Positions 14,944 to 22,652 of a stretch of 64,000 bases of DNA are shown here, piece by piece. Both the position numbers and the translations under genes were made by a program. The notes under the pieces are model-generated. The model searched no databases. It worked only from the letters and a program-made list of their open reading frames with translations, and had not been told where the DNA came from. The stretch is from JAGVSZ01 sp963716855 (GTDB lineage Bacteria > Pseudomonadota > Gammaproteobacteria > Burkholderiales > SG8-39), in NCBI GenBank assembly GCA_963716855.1, contig CAVQUV010000016.1, forward strand, positions 62,001-126,000. Direction: 5' to 3'. How positions within the stretch are numbered: position 1 is the stretch's first letter; each line of letters starts with the position of its first letter.

Positions 14944-17046
14944 ATGACTACCGAAACCATGACGACCAAGCGGGTCGCGCTCACCCGGGACCTCTTCCGC
15001 GGCGAGGCGCTGCGCGAAGCGCTCGTCGATTCGTTCCGCAAGCTCTCGCCGCGCGACCAGGTGCGCAACCCGGTGATGTTCGTGGTGTACGTCGGCGCCA
15101 TCCTCACCACGATCCTGTTCTTCCAGGCGCTGTTCGGAAAAGGCGAGGCGTCGCCGGGCTTCATCCTGCACATCACCGTGTGGCTCTGGTTCACGGTGCT
15201 GTTCGCGAACTTCGCCGAAGCGGCGGCGGAGGGGCGCGCGAAGGCGCAGGCGGCAAGCCTGCGCGGGGCCCGCCGCGAGGTGATGGCGAAGAAGCTCGAC
15301 GAGCCGCGCCACGGGGCAAATTGGGCCAAGGTCACGGGGTCCACGCTCCGCCGCGGGGACGTGGTGCTCGTCGAGCCGGGCGACTTCATTCCCGCCGACG
15401 GCGAGGTGATCGAGGGCGTCGGCTCGGTGGACGAGAGCGCGATCACCGGCGAATCGGCGCCGGTCATCCGCGAGGCGGGGGGCGACTTCAGCTCGGTCAC
15501 CGGCGGGACGCGACTGCTGTCCGACTGGCTGGTCGTCAAGGTCACGTCGAACCCCGGCGAGACGTTCCTCGATCGCATGATCTCGATGGTCGAGGCCGCG
15601 CGGCGCCAGAAGACGCCGAACGAGATCGCGCTCGCGATCCTGCTCGCCGTGCTCACGCTGGTCTTCCTGCTCGCGACGGCCACGCTGCTGCCGTACTCGC
15701 TCTACAGCGTGGACGCGATGAAGGCCGGCGAGCCGATCACCGTCACGACCCTCGTCGCGCTCCTCGTCTGCCTCATCCCGACGACGATCGGCGCTCTGCT
15801 CTCGGCAATCGGCGTTGCGGGGATCGGGCGGCTGATCGCCAAGAACGTCATCGCCATGTCGGGCCGCGCGGTCGAGGCGGCGGGCGACGTCGACGTGCTG
15901 CTGCTCGACAAGACCGGGACCATCACGCTCGGCAATCGTCAGGCCGCCGCGCTGCTGCCCGCGCCGGGCGTCAACGAACGCGAGCTCGGTGATGCGGCGC
16001 AGCTCTCGTCCTTGCCCGACGAGACACCCGAAGGGCGCAGCGTCGTGGTGCTCGCCAAGCAGAAATTCGGCTTGCGCGAGCGCGACGTGGAGGCCCTGCA
16101 CGCATCGTTCGTCAAGTTCTCCGCGCAGACCCGCATGAGCGGCGTCGACCTGCCTGACCGCAAGATCCGCAAGGGCGCGGCCGACGCGGTGCGCAAGTGG
16201 GTGACCGACCTCGGCGGCGTCTTTCCGAACGAGGTCCAGACGCTCGTCGAGACGGTCGCCCGGCGCGGCTCGACGCCGCTCGTCGTCGCCGAAATGGCGA
16301 ACCGCGCGCGCGTGCTCGGCGTCGTGGAGCTCAAGGACATCGTGAAGGGCGGGATCAAGGAGCGCTTCGCCGAGCTCCGGCGCATGGGCATCAAGACGAT
16401 CATGATCACCGGCGACAACCGGCTCACCGCGGCCGCGATCGCGGCCGAGGCGGGCGTCGACGATTTCCTGCCCGAGGCGACGCCGGAAGCGAAGCTCAAG
16501 CTGATTCGCGGCCATCAGGCTGACGGCCGGCTCGTCGCGATGACCGGGGACGGCACGAACGACGCGCCGGCGCTCGCGCAGGCCGACGTGGCCGTGGCGA
16601 TGAACACCGGTACCCAGGCGGCGAAAGAGGCCGGCAACATGGTCGACCTCGACTCGAACCCGACCAAGCTGATCGAGATCGTCGAGACCGGCAAGCAGAT
16701 GCTGATGACGCGCGGCGCGCTCACGACGTTCTCGATCGCGAACGACGTCGCGAAGTACTTCGCGATCATCCCCGCGGCGTTCGTCGCGACCTACCCGCAG
16801 CTCGGGGTGCTGAACGTGATGCACCTTGCCACGCCGCAGAGCGCGATCCTGTCCGCGGTGATCTTCAACGCGCTGATCATCATCGCGCTCATCCCGCTGG
16901 CCCTGAAGGGCGTGAAGTACCGCCCGATGGGCGCCGCGCCTCTGCTGCGCAACTTCCTGCTCGTCTACGGGCTGGGCGGGATCGTCCTGCCGTTCATCGG
17001 CATCAAGCTGATCGACATGATCCTCGTTGCCCTGAAGCTGGCCTGA
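14944..17046 (+). CDS. kdpB: K+-transporting P-type ATPase subunit KdpB
   Basis: A 700-residue P-type ATPase, the energy-coupling subunit of KdpFABC. The phosphorylated aspartate is Asp322 in LLLDKTGTITLG. The actuator-domain TGES motif is in ITGESAPVIRE, and the hinge motif is MTGDGTNDAPALAQADVAVAM. The ATG at 14944 is preferred: AAGGTG stands about nine bases upstream and the next ORF start (GTG, 14932) adds only four residues. The serine that inhibits E. coli KdpB when phosphorylated belongs to the TGES loop, and this loop looks canonical here. Confidence 0.96.
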   Translation: MTTETMTTKRVALTRDLFRGEALREALVDSFRKLSPRDQVRNPVMFVVYVGAILTTILFFQALFGKGEASPGFILHITVWLWFTVLFANFAEAAAEGRAKAQAASLRGARREVMAKKLDEPRHGANWAKVTGSTLRRGDVVLVEPGDFIPADGEVIEGVGSVDESAITGESAPVIREAGGDFSSVTGGTRLLSDWLVVKVTSNPGETFLDRMISMVEAARRQKTPNEIALAILLAVLTLVFLLATATLLPYSLYSVDAMKAGEPITVTTLVALLVCLIPTTIGALLSAIGVAGIGRLIAKNVIAMSGRAVEAAGDVDVLLLDKTGTITLGNRQAAALLPAPGVNERELGDAAQLSSLPDETPEGRSVVVLAKQKFGLRERDVEALHASFVKFSAQTRMSGVDLPDRKIRKGAADAVRKWVTDLGGVFPNEVQTLVETVARRGSTPLVVAEMANRARVLGVVELKDIVKGGIKERFAELRRMGIKTIMITGDNRLTAAAIAAEAGVDDFLPEATPEAKLKLIRGHQADGRLVAMTGDGTNDAPALAQADVAVAMNTGTQAAKEAGNMVDLDSNPTKLIEIVETGKQMLMTRGALTTFSIANDVAKYFAIIPAAFVATYPQLGVLNVMHLATPQSAILSAVIFNALIIIALIPLALKGVKYRPMGAAPLLRNFLLVYGLGGIVLPFIGIKLIDMILVALKLA

Positions 17047-17059
17047 CCTGGAGAACGCC

Positions 17060-17635
17060 ATGATCCGCACATTCAAAGACGCCTTTCTGATGCTCGTCGT
17101 CCTGACGGTCGTCACCGGCGTGATCTACCCGCTGGTCGTCACCGGCATCGCGCTGGGGATCTTCCCGGCGCAGGCGAACGGCAGCCTGGTCGAGCGCGAC
17201 GGCAAAGCGGTGGGCTCGGCCTTGATCGGGCAGCCCTTCAGCGACCCGAAGTACTTCTGGAGCCGCCCCTCGGCCACCTCTCCGATGCCGTATAACGCCG
17301 GGGCCTCGTCGGGGTCGAACCAGGGTCCGCTCAACCCCGCGCTCGCCGAGGCGGTGGAAGGCAGGATCAAGGCCTTGCGCGACGCCGACCCCGACAACAA
17401 GGCCGCCGTACCCGTGGATCTCGTCACCGCTTCGGCCAGCGGGCTCGACCCGCATATCAGCCCGGCTGCGGCCGAATTTCAGATCGCACGGGTGGCGAAA
17501 GTGCGCGGCGTCGACGCAGCCAAAGTACGTGCGCTCGTCGCCGAGCACACCGCAAGCCGCCAGCTCGGCTTCCTCGGCGAGCCGCGGGTGAACGTCCTGA
17601 CGCTCAACCTCGCGCTCGATGCGCTGAAGTCCTGA
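17060..17635 (+). CDS. kdpC: K+-transporting ATPase subunit KdpC
   Basis: A 191-residue subunit with one N-terminal membrane helix (FLMLVVLTVVTGVIYPLVVT) and a periplasmic domain. Family motifs include GSALIGQPFSDPKYFWSRPS, NAGASSGSNQGPLNP, the DLVTASASGLDPHISPAAA segment and GEPRVNVLTLNLALD. KdpC joins KdpA and KdpB and raises K+ affinity. It follows kdpB by 13 bases with CTGGAGAA as ribosome site. Confidence 0.96.
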   Translation: MIRTFKDAFLMLVVLTVVTGVIYPLVVTGIALGIFPAQANGSLVERDGKAVGSALIGQPFSDPKYFWSRPSATSPMPYNAGASSGSNQGPLNPALAEAVEGRIKALRDADPDNKAAVPVDLVTASASGLDPHISPAAAEFQIARVAKVRGVDAAKVRALVAEHTASRQLGFLGEPRVNVLTLNLALDALKS

Positions 17636-17716
17636 GCGTCACCGGCCCGTAGCCGGATCCGGCGCGCCCGCTCGCCGGGCGCCGCCCTTTCGCTCTATCG
17701 ACCCAGGAGACCACCG

Positions 17717-18586
17717 ATGAAAAAACTCGTACTCGCTTCTGCGCTCACGGCGACGGTCGCGATGTCCAGCGCGGCGGTTGCGCAGCAGCCGGCGCCGCCG
17801 GCGCCGCCGAAGTCGCCCTGGACCGCGACGGCCAACATCAACCTGGTCTCGGACTACCGGTTCCGCGGGATCACCCAGACCTGGGGCAAGCCCGCCGTCC
17901 AGGGCGGTGCGGACATCGCGCACGACGGGGGCTTCTTCGCCGGAACCTGGGCCTCCAACGTGAGCGGCAACGAGTATCCCGGGGGCAGCCTCGAGTGGGA
18001 CTTCTATGGCGGCTGGAACTTCAAGCTGTCCGATGACCTGACCATTCCGCTCGGCATGATCTACTACTACTACCCTGGCTCGAACTACAACAAGTCGGCC
18101 TGTCCCTCGGCCGGGTTCGCCGGGACGGTGTCCCCGTGCGGCCCGGACGTCTCGCCCAACAACTTCGAGCTCAACGCCGGCATCACCTGGAAGTGGCTGA
18201 GCTTCAAGGCCTCGGTGGCCCTGACCGACTATTTCGGCGCCGATCAGAGCCTGGGCTTCACCGGCGGCACCAGCGGCACCCAGTACTACGATCTGGGCGC
18301 CAATTTCCCGATCTCCGAGCAGCTCACGCTGAACGCGCACGTCGGCTACACCAACTTCACCAAGGACTACAACGGTCCTAACGGCACGGTCAATCCGAGC
18401 TACTGGGACTGGAAGCTCGGCGCCACCTACGTGTTCGAGGGCGGCTGGACGCTCGGTGCCTACTACGTGCAGGCGAGCAACGACACCTACTGGCGTCCGC
18501 CGGTCGGCGGCCTGTCGTTCGCCAACACCGACACCAAGAACCTCAACGGCGCGACCGCCGTACTGCTCGTCGGCCGCACGTTCTGA
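17717..18586 (+). CDS. TorF-family putative outer-membrane porin
   Basis: A 289-residue outer-membrane protein with a signal peptide (KKLVLASALTATVAMSSAAV). A proline-alanine spacer follows, then a TorF-family beta-barrel: SDYRFRGITQTWGKPAVQGG, FAGTWASNVSG, and many alternating aromatic strands (IYYYYPGSN, LNAHVGYTNFTK). The last residues VLLVGRTF end in Phe, as expected for barrel assembly. It follows kdpC by 81 bases on the same strand with AGGAGA before the ATG, so it may be co-transcribed with kdp and supply the pump with substrate across the outer membrane. That link is inference. Ion selectivity is unknown. Confidence 0.85.
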   Translation: MKKLVLASALTATVAMSSAAVAQQPAPPAPPKSPWTATANINLVSDYRFRGITQTWGKPAVQGGADIAHDGGFFAGTWASNVSGNEYPGGSLEWDFYGGWNFKLSDDLTIPLGMIYYYYPGSNYNKSACPSAGFAGTVSPCGPDVSPNNFELNAGITWKWLSFKASVALTDYFGADQSLGFTGGTSGTQYYDLGANFPISEQLTLNAHVGYTNFTKDYNGPNGTVNPSYWDWKLGATYVFEGGWTLGAYYVQASNDTYWRPPVGGLSFANTDTKNLNGATAVLLVGRTF

Positions 18587-18597
18587 CACCCCGGGGC

Positions 18598-18662
18598 TTT
18601 ACACGATCTTGATACCGGCCAGGAGGATCTTGCCGCTGACTTGCCGGCGCCGTCGCTAGATT
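18598..18662 (+). promoter_or_regulatory. KdpE-type promoter D (before the 49-aa gene)
   Basis: TTTACA at 18598 and TTGATA at 18609 (spacing 11) are followed by TTGCCG at 18630 and TTGCCG at 18641 (spacing 11). The -10-like TAGATT is at 18657-18662. The distances between groups (32) and from the third half-site to the -10 (27) equal those of promoters A, B and C to the base. TTTACA is the half-site I recall for E. coli KdpE. Confidence 0.72.
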
Positions 18663-18670
18663 ACGACTGA

Positions 18671-18695
18671 GGGCTCTCCCATTCCGGGGGAGCCC
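18671..18695 (+). other. 5' leader hairpin
   Basis: GGGCTCTCCC (18671-18680) pairs with GGGGGAGCCC (18686-18695) around a five-base loop; the ten-pair stem has one G-U wobble. It begins about where promoter D should start transcription and ends before the GAAGGAG ribosome site. A stem at the very 5' end commonly protects mRNA; control of translation is also possible. Confidence 0.55.
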
Positions 18696-18714
18696 GGGAA
18701 GAAGGAGCTCAGTC

Positions 18715-18864
18715 GTGAGTCGACAGCAGAATTGGCGTGCGGCGGCCGGGGAAATTGCCGAGGTCGTCCAGAGGATTTCCCCGCGAATTGCGCTCGTCGG
18801 GTTCGTCTGCGCCGGCGTCGCCGCCGTGCCGACGATCATCCGGTACTACTCGGTCTTCGGCTGA
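18715..18864 (+). CDS. Small membrane-associated protein, putative Kdp regulon member (49 aa)
   Basis: A GTG-started 49-residue protein with GAAGGAG seven bases upstream. An amphipathic N-terminal helix (RAAAGEIAEVVQRISPRI) is followed by one hydrophobic segment (ALVGFVCAGVAAVPTII) and the tail RYYSVFG. No family is recognised. It is the first gene after promoter D, and its stop overlaps the start of the next gene by one base, so it heads a transcription unit running toward the CorA-like, CNNM/CBS and kdpDE genes. Confidence 0.6.
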   Translation: MSRQQNWRAAAGEIAEVVQRISPRIALVGFVCAGVAAVPTIIRYYSVFG

Positions 18865-19160
18865 TGCCCATGAGCGAGCATTGTTTCGGCGTCGAACCGT
18901 GCCCCGACGGATCGGTCGTGATCGCCACGAAGCAAGAGGGCGGGGTGAGCGTCACGCGGGTCGAGACGGGGATCGCGCAGTCGTCGCAGGTGGTGGAATT
19001 CGTGCGCAGCCGCGCACAGTCGCCGCGCATCTGCGTGGCGTCGTACAACGGTCGCGGGCTCAACCTGGCGCTCGCGCTCGGCTCGCTTCCCGACGCGGAG
19101 GTGATCCTGATGCGGCCGGACCTGCTGGCGCAAGGCAGCGGTCGGGCTGCTGCCGCGTAG
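18864..19160 (+). CDS. Hypothetical protein (98 aa)
   Basis: A 98-residue soluble protein that begins on the last base of the upstream stop, with a second possible start at 18870 (MSEHCFG). It reads as an alternating beta-alpha fold: VVIATKQEGGVSVTRVETG, a helix QVVEFVRSR, ICVASYNGRGLNLALALGSL and DAEVILMRPDLL. It resembles a small ribonuclease-H-like or receiver-like fold, but I do not recognise the family and assign no function. Confidence 0.55.
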   Translation: MPMSEHCFGVEPCPDGSVVIATKQEGGVSVTRVETGIAQSSQVVEFVRSRAQSPRICVASYNGRGLNLALALGSLPDAEVILMRPDLLAQGSGRAAAA

Positions 19161-19220
19161 CGAGCCGCTCGCGGTCGCGCTGGCGAGCTACGCCCGCCGA
19201 GCGGCCTGAGGCGCGCCGAG

Positions 19221-19469
19221 ATGGTTACGCACAGTTGTCCGATCTGTAACCAGACACACGAGGTCCGCGAAGTGCGAGCGGCGCTCGCCTACGGGCGCCA
19301 GCTGACCTGCTCGCCGGACTGCGAATCGCTGCGCCGGAAACGGATGCGCGAGCGGCCCGCGGGCGTGCCGGCCCCGTCCACTCTTCACACCTGGGTCGTC
19401 GCCCGGACCGGCGCGGATCTCGTGCGCGCGGCCGGCATGCTGCACGCCGCGCGCACGGGTCGACGCTGA
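19221..19469 (+). CDS. Small zinc-ribbon-like protein (82 aa)
   Basis: An 82-residue basic protein. Two cysteine pairs, CPIC near residue 6 and CSPDC near residue 30, are arranged like a zinc ribbon or a degenerate FYVE/TRASH-type knuckle. Arginine-rich segments follow (ESLRRKRMRERP, HAARTGRR). It may bind nucleic acid or metal; no family is recognised. It lies between the 98-residue protein and the CorA-like gene on the same strand, and the ribosome site is only moderate. Confidence 0.5.
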   Translation: MVTHSCPICNQTHEVREVRAALAYGRQLTCSPDCESLRRKRMRERPAGVPAPSTLHTWVVARTGADLVRAAGMLHAARTGRR

Positions 19470-19494
19470 GCGGCGATTGGGAGCCGCGGGCACG

Positions 19495-21243
19495 GTGACC
19501 GACACCGCGCCGCTCGGCGTGCCCGGGGCGCGCATGGCCGGAGACGAACGGGTCGCCGCACCGCGACCGCACGTCCGGAAGTTCCGGCAGATCGTCCTCT
19601 GGCCGGTGCAGCTTATGCCGCGCCACGAGGGTGCCGCGATCCAGCGGCACTGGGAAGCGCTCTCGCCGCTCGACCACGCGTCGGCGTGGAAGGAAGTCGC
19701 CGACGAGTTCACCGCCGACCCGAAGCAGTTCAGCGAGCGTCACTACAAGGAGTTCGTGACGTTCCTGCCGTACGTGCAGCGGTTTCTTTACGGCGCTGGC
19801 GGCGTGCACGAGCAGCTCACGGGCTTCGGCGAGTCCTCCGTGCGGGTATTCCGGCGCAAGGATGTGGCGCAGGCGCGCGTCGCGTTCCCCAACGAGGCGC
19901 AGCCTACGGTGTTCGAGGTCGTTCACGCCGATCTCTACTTCTTTCACGACATCGACGTGGCGATCCTCGCCATGGAGATCGCGGCGGAGGATCTCTCCCT
20001 CGCGACGGCGCTGAACGCCATGTACCGGTTCGGGCGCGCCTATCCGACGCACTGGGAGGCGAGCGGGCGCGGCGGCCATTGCGCGGAGCGCGTCGAGTGG
20101 CTCGGCCGCGACGGCAGCGTCCTCGCTGCCTCGGACTACGCCGAGCGCGACACGTACCTCGCGTTCGTGGGCGAGCACCGCGTCCCGTGCGTGGCGTCGC
20201 ACTGGCGCTTCCTGCTCGAGCCGCTGGTGTTGCACCACTCGGGCGCGCGCGGCCACCTCCGCTACCGGGAGATCGAGTACCAGCGGATGCCGGTGATGGC
20301 CTGGCTCGCGTTCGATGACGCCTCGCGCCTCACCCGCGGGGACATGGTCCGGCTCGGATTGGTCACGCGCCCCGGCGATCCGGAAACGCTACCGTATTCC
20401 GAGCGCTTCCTCCAGGACTTCGAGTACCGCTACTGCAACGACCGCTACTGGGACCAGGCGCGGGCCCACGACTGGCCCGACACGCGGTTCATGTCCAACG
20501 GCCATGCATTCGTGGTGGTCGGCAACGTCGGCGAGCCGTTCTTCACCGACGAGGCGAGCGGCGTGCTCGGCCAGTTCCGCCACCAGCACTTCCTCCTCGG
20601 GCTGATCGCGCATTTCCACAAGGCCGCGCTACTGATGCTCTCGGATCGGCTGGTGGTCGCGCTCGCCCGGCTCGACATCCGTCGGCCGGACTCGGTCCGC
20701 ACGTTCAAGCGCAGCATCCGCCAGACGCTGGAGATCTTCCTGCGCTTCACCCACCGCTACTGGTTCCACGAGGTGTCGGACCAGGCGCAGACCCGCGAGC
20801 TGTTCCGCATGTGGTCGATCCACCTGGGCACCGACGGCCTCTACGACGAGGTCCGCCAGCGGATTCTGGACATGACCCAGTACCTGGACAGCGACCAACT
20901 GCGACGGCAGGCCGAGACCGTGATTCGACTGACCGTGGTGACGACGCTCGGGCTCGTCGGCACCGTGACGACCGGTTTCCTGGGCATGAACCTGATCGCC
21001 GCCGCCGACAACCCGCTCGCCACGAAGCTTTTCTACTTCGCGGTCGTGTTCGTGCCGATCGCGGCACTGACGCTGTACACCGTCGCCAAGTCGAAGCGCC
21101 TGTCCGAAGTGCTGGAGGCGCTGTCGAACGAACGTCTGACACCGGCGGCCAAGCTGCACGTGTTCGCGTCGGTCTGGACACGCCGTCGCGCGGATGCGAA
21201 CGCCGCCGCCGGGCCGGTGCCACCTGCCCGGCATCCCGCCTAA
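19495..21243 (+). CDS. CorA-like (MIT superfamily) membrane protein
   Basis: A protein of 582 residues from the GTG at 19495; TTG 19477 and ATG 19534 are also possible. The N-terminal 450 residues are soluble and aromatic-rich (FFHDIDVAILAME, FMSNGHAFVVVGNVGEPFFT). The C-terminus has two membrane helices, the first ending GLVGTVTTGFLGMNLIA, with the Gly-Met-Asn signature of CorA-type Mg2+/divalent-cation channels. A coiled helix (DMTQYLDSDQLRRQAETVIRL) precedes it, as in CorA. Its place inside a potassium locus, before a CNNM/CBS gene, suggests coupling of Mg2+ and K+ homeostasis. The long N-terminal domain differs from standard CorA. Confidence 0.75.
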   Translation: MTDTAPLGVPGARMAGDERVAAPRPHVRKFRQIVLWPVQLMPRHEGAAIQRHWEALSPLDHASAWKEVADEFTADPKQFSERHYKEFVTFLPYVQRFLYGAGGVHEQLTGFGESSVRVFRRKDVAQARVAFPNEAQPTVFEVVHADLYFFHDIDVAILAMEIAAEDLSLATALNAMYRFGRAYPTHWEASGRGGHCAERVEWLGRDGSVLAASDYAERDTYLAFVGEHRVPCVASHWRFLLEPLVLHHSGARGHLRYREIEYQRMPVMAWLAFDDASRLTRGDMVRLGLVTRPGDPETLPYSERFLQDFEYRYCNDRYWDQARAHDWPDTRFMSNGHAFVVVGNVGEPFFTDEASGVLGQFRHQHFLLGLIAHFHKAALLMLSDRLVVALARLDIRRPDSVRTFKRSIRQTLEIFLRFTHRYWFHEVSDQAQTRELFRMWSIHLGTDGLYDEVRQRILDMTQYLDSDQLRRQAETVIRLTVVTTLGLVGTVTTGFLGMNLIAAADNPLATKLFYFAVVFVPIAALTLYTVAKSKRLSEVLEALSNERLTPAAKLHVFASVWTRRRADANAAAGPVPPARHPA

Positions 21244-21251
21244 CGCGTCCG

Positions 21252-22574
21252 ATGGAGCTCCTGATCCTGCTCGCGCTCGTCGTGCTGAACGGCGTCCTCG
21301 CGCTCTCGGAAACGGCGGTCGTCTCGGCGCGCACGAGCCGTCTGCAGCAATGGGCAGACGAGGGGCGCAGCGGGGCCGCCGCGGCGCTCGCGCTGGCGGC
21401 CGAGCCCAGCCGCTTCCTGTCGACCGTGCAGGTGGGCATCACGCTCGTGGGCCTGCTGAGCGGCGCCATCGGCGGGCTGACCGTCGCGCAGAGCCTGGAG
21501 GCGCAGCTCGCAGCCGTCCCGTGGATCGGCGCGCGCGCCGGCGAGCTCGCGCTCGCGATCGTGGTGGCCGTGCTGGCCGTCGTGTCTCTCGTTCTTGGCG
21601 AGCTCGTGCCGAAGCGCCTCGCGCTGCTGGATCCGGAAGCCGCCGCAGCCGCGATCGCAGTGCCCATGCAGCTCGCTTCCCGCCTGTGCGCCCCCGTCGT
21701 GATTACGCTCGCAGCCATCACCGATCTCGTGGTCCGCGCGCTCGGCGTGCGATCGTCCGTCGCGCGGCCGGTCACCGAAGAAGAAATCAACGTCCTCATG
21801 GAGCAAGGCGCGGCCGCGGGCGTTCTGAAGAAGCACGAACCGGCGCTCGTGTCACGGGTCTTCCGCCTCGACGACGAACGGATCGCCGGCGCGATGACGC
21901 CGCGCGCGGACATCGTGTACTTCGACCTGAATGAGTCGTTCGAAGTCAACCGCGAGAAGCTGCTGCGCTCCGGGCACTCGCGGTTCGTCGTGTGCCGCGG
22001 CGGACTGGGCGAGATCCTCGGCATCGTCCGCGCAAAGGCGCTGCTCGACGACGCCTACCGGGGCAAGCCCGTCGACCTGGCGAGCGACTTCGCCAAACCG
22101 CTTTATGTCCCGAGCACGCTCACGATGATCGAGCTGCTCGAGGCGTTCACCAAGCACCGCCAGCATCTCGCCCTCGTCCTCGACGAGTACGGCGAGCTCC
22201 AGGGCCTGGTGACGATGAACGACGTGACGGAGGCCCTCGTCGGCGATGTCGCGACGGTGGACGACGGCACCGAGCCGGACATCGTCCAGCGGGACGACGG
22301 TTCCTGGCTGGTCGACGGCGACGTCACGCCGGAGCGATTCAGGGCCGTGGTGCGGCTGGCGGAGTGCCTGCCGCAGGAGGAAACGGGCCGCTACCACACG
22401 CTCGGCGGCCTGGCGATGATGCGGCTGGGCCGCATCCCCCAGGTGGGCGACAAGTTCGAGTGCCGCGGCTTCCGGTTCGAGATCCTCGACATGGATCGCA
22501 ACCGTGTCGACAAGCTGCTCGCGACGCGCCTCCGGGAGGATGCCGCCGGCGCCTCCGGGAACGCGCGGCGTTAG
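21252..22574 (+). CDS. CNNM (DUF21)/CBS-pair/CorC_HlyC hemolysin-family protein
   Basis: A 440-residue protein with a DUF21 membrane domain at residues 1-180 (ALSETAVVSARTSRLQQW; VQVGITLVGLLSGAIGG; VLGELVPKRLAL). A CBS pair follows at about 200-330 (GAMTPRADIVYFDLNES; HLALVLDEYGELQGLVTMND), then a C-terminal CorC/HlyC domain (GDVTPERFRAVVRLAE; TLGGLAMMRLGRIPQVGD). Family members are implicated in Mg2+/Co2+ efflux or its control. It follows the CorA-like gene by eight bases and probably shares its mRNA. An ATP/AMP-sensing role for the CBS pair is typical but untested here. Confidence 0.9.
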   Translation: MELLILLALVVLNGVLALSETAVVSARTSRLQQWADEGRSGAAAALALAAEPSRFLSTVQVGITLVGLLSGAIGGLTVAQSLEAQLAAVPWIGARAGELALAIVVAVLAVVSLVLGELVPKRLALLDPEAAAAAIAVPMQLASRLCAPVVITLAAITDLVVRALGVRSSVARPVTEEEINVLMEQGAAAGVLKKHEPALVSRVFRLDDERIAGAMTPRADIVYFDLNESFEVNREKLLRSGHSRFVVCRGGLGEILGIVRAKALLDDAYRGKPVDLASDFAKPLYVPSTLTMIELLEAFTKHRQHLALVLDEYGELQGLVTMNDVTEALVGDVATVDDGTEPDIVQRDDGSWLVDGDVTPERFRAVVRLAECLPQEETGRYHTLGGLAMMRLGRIPQVGDKFECRGFRFEILDMDRNRVDKLLATRLREDAAGASGNARR

Positions 22575-22652
22575 ACCGGGCGCGCCTTGTTGGCGCCCGG
22601 TGCATGAGCTAATCTGGGCCGCCGCCGGCGTCCGCGCCGCGGCCGGCCCCCG

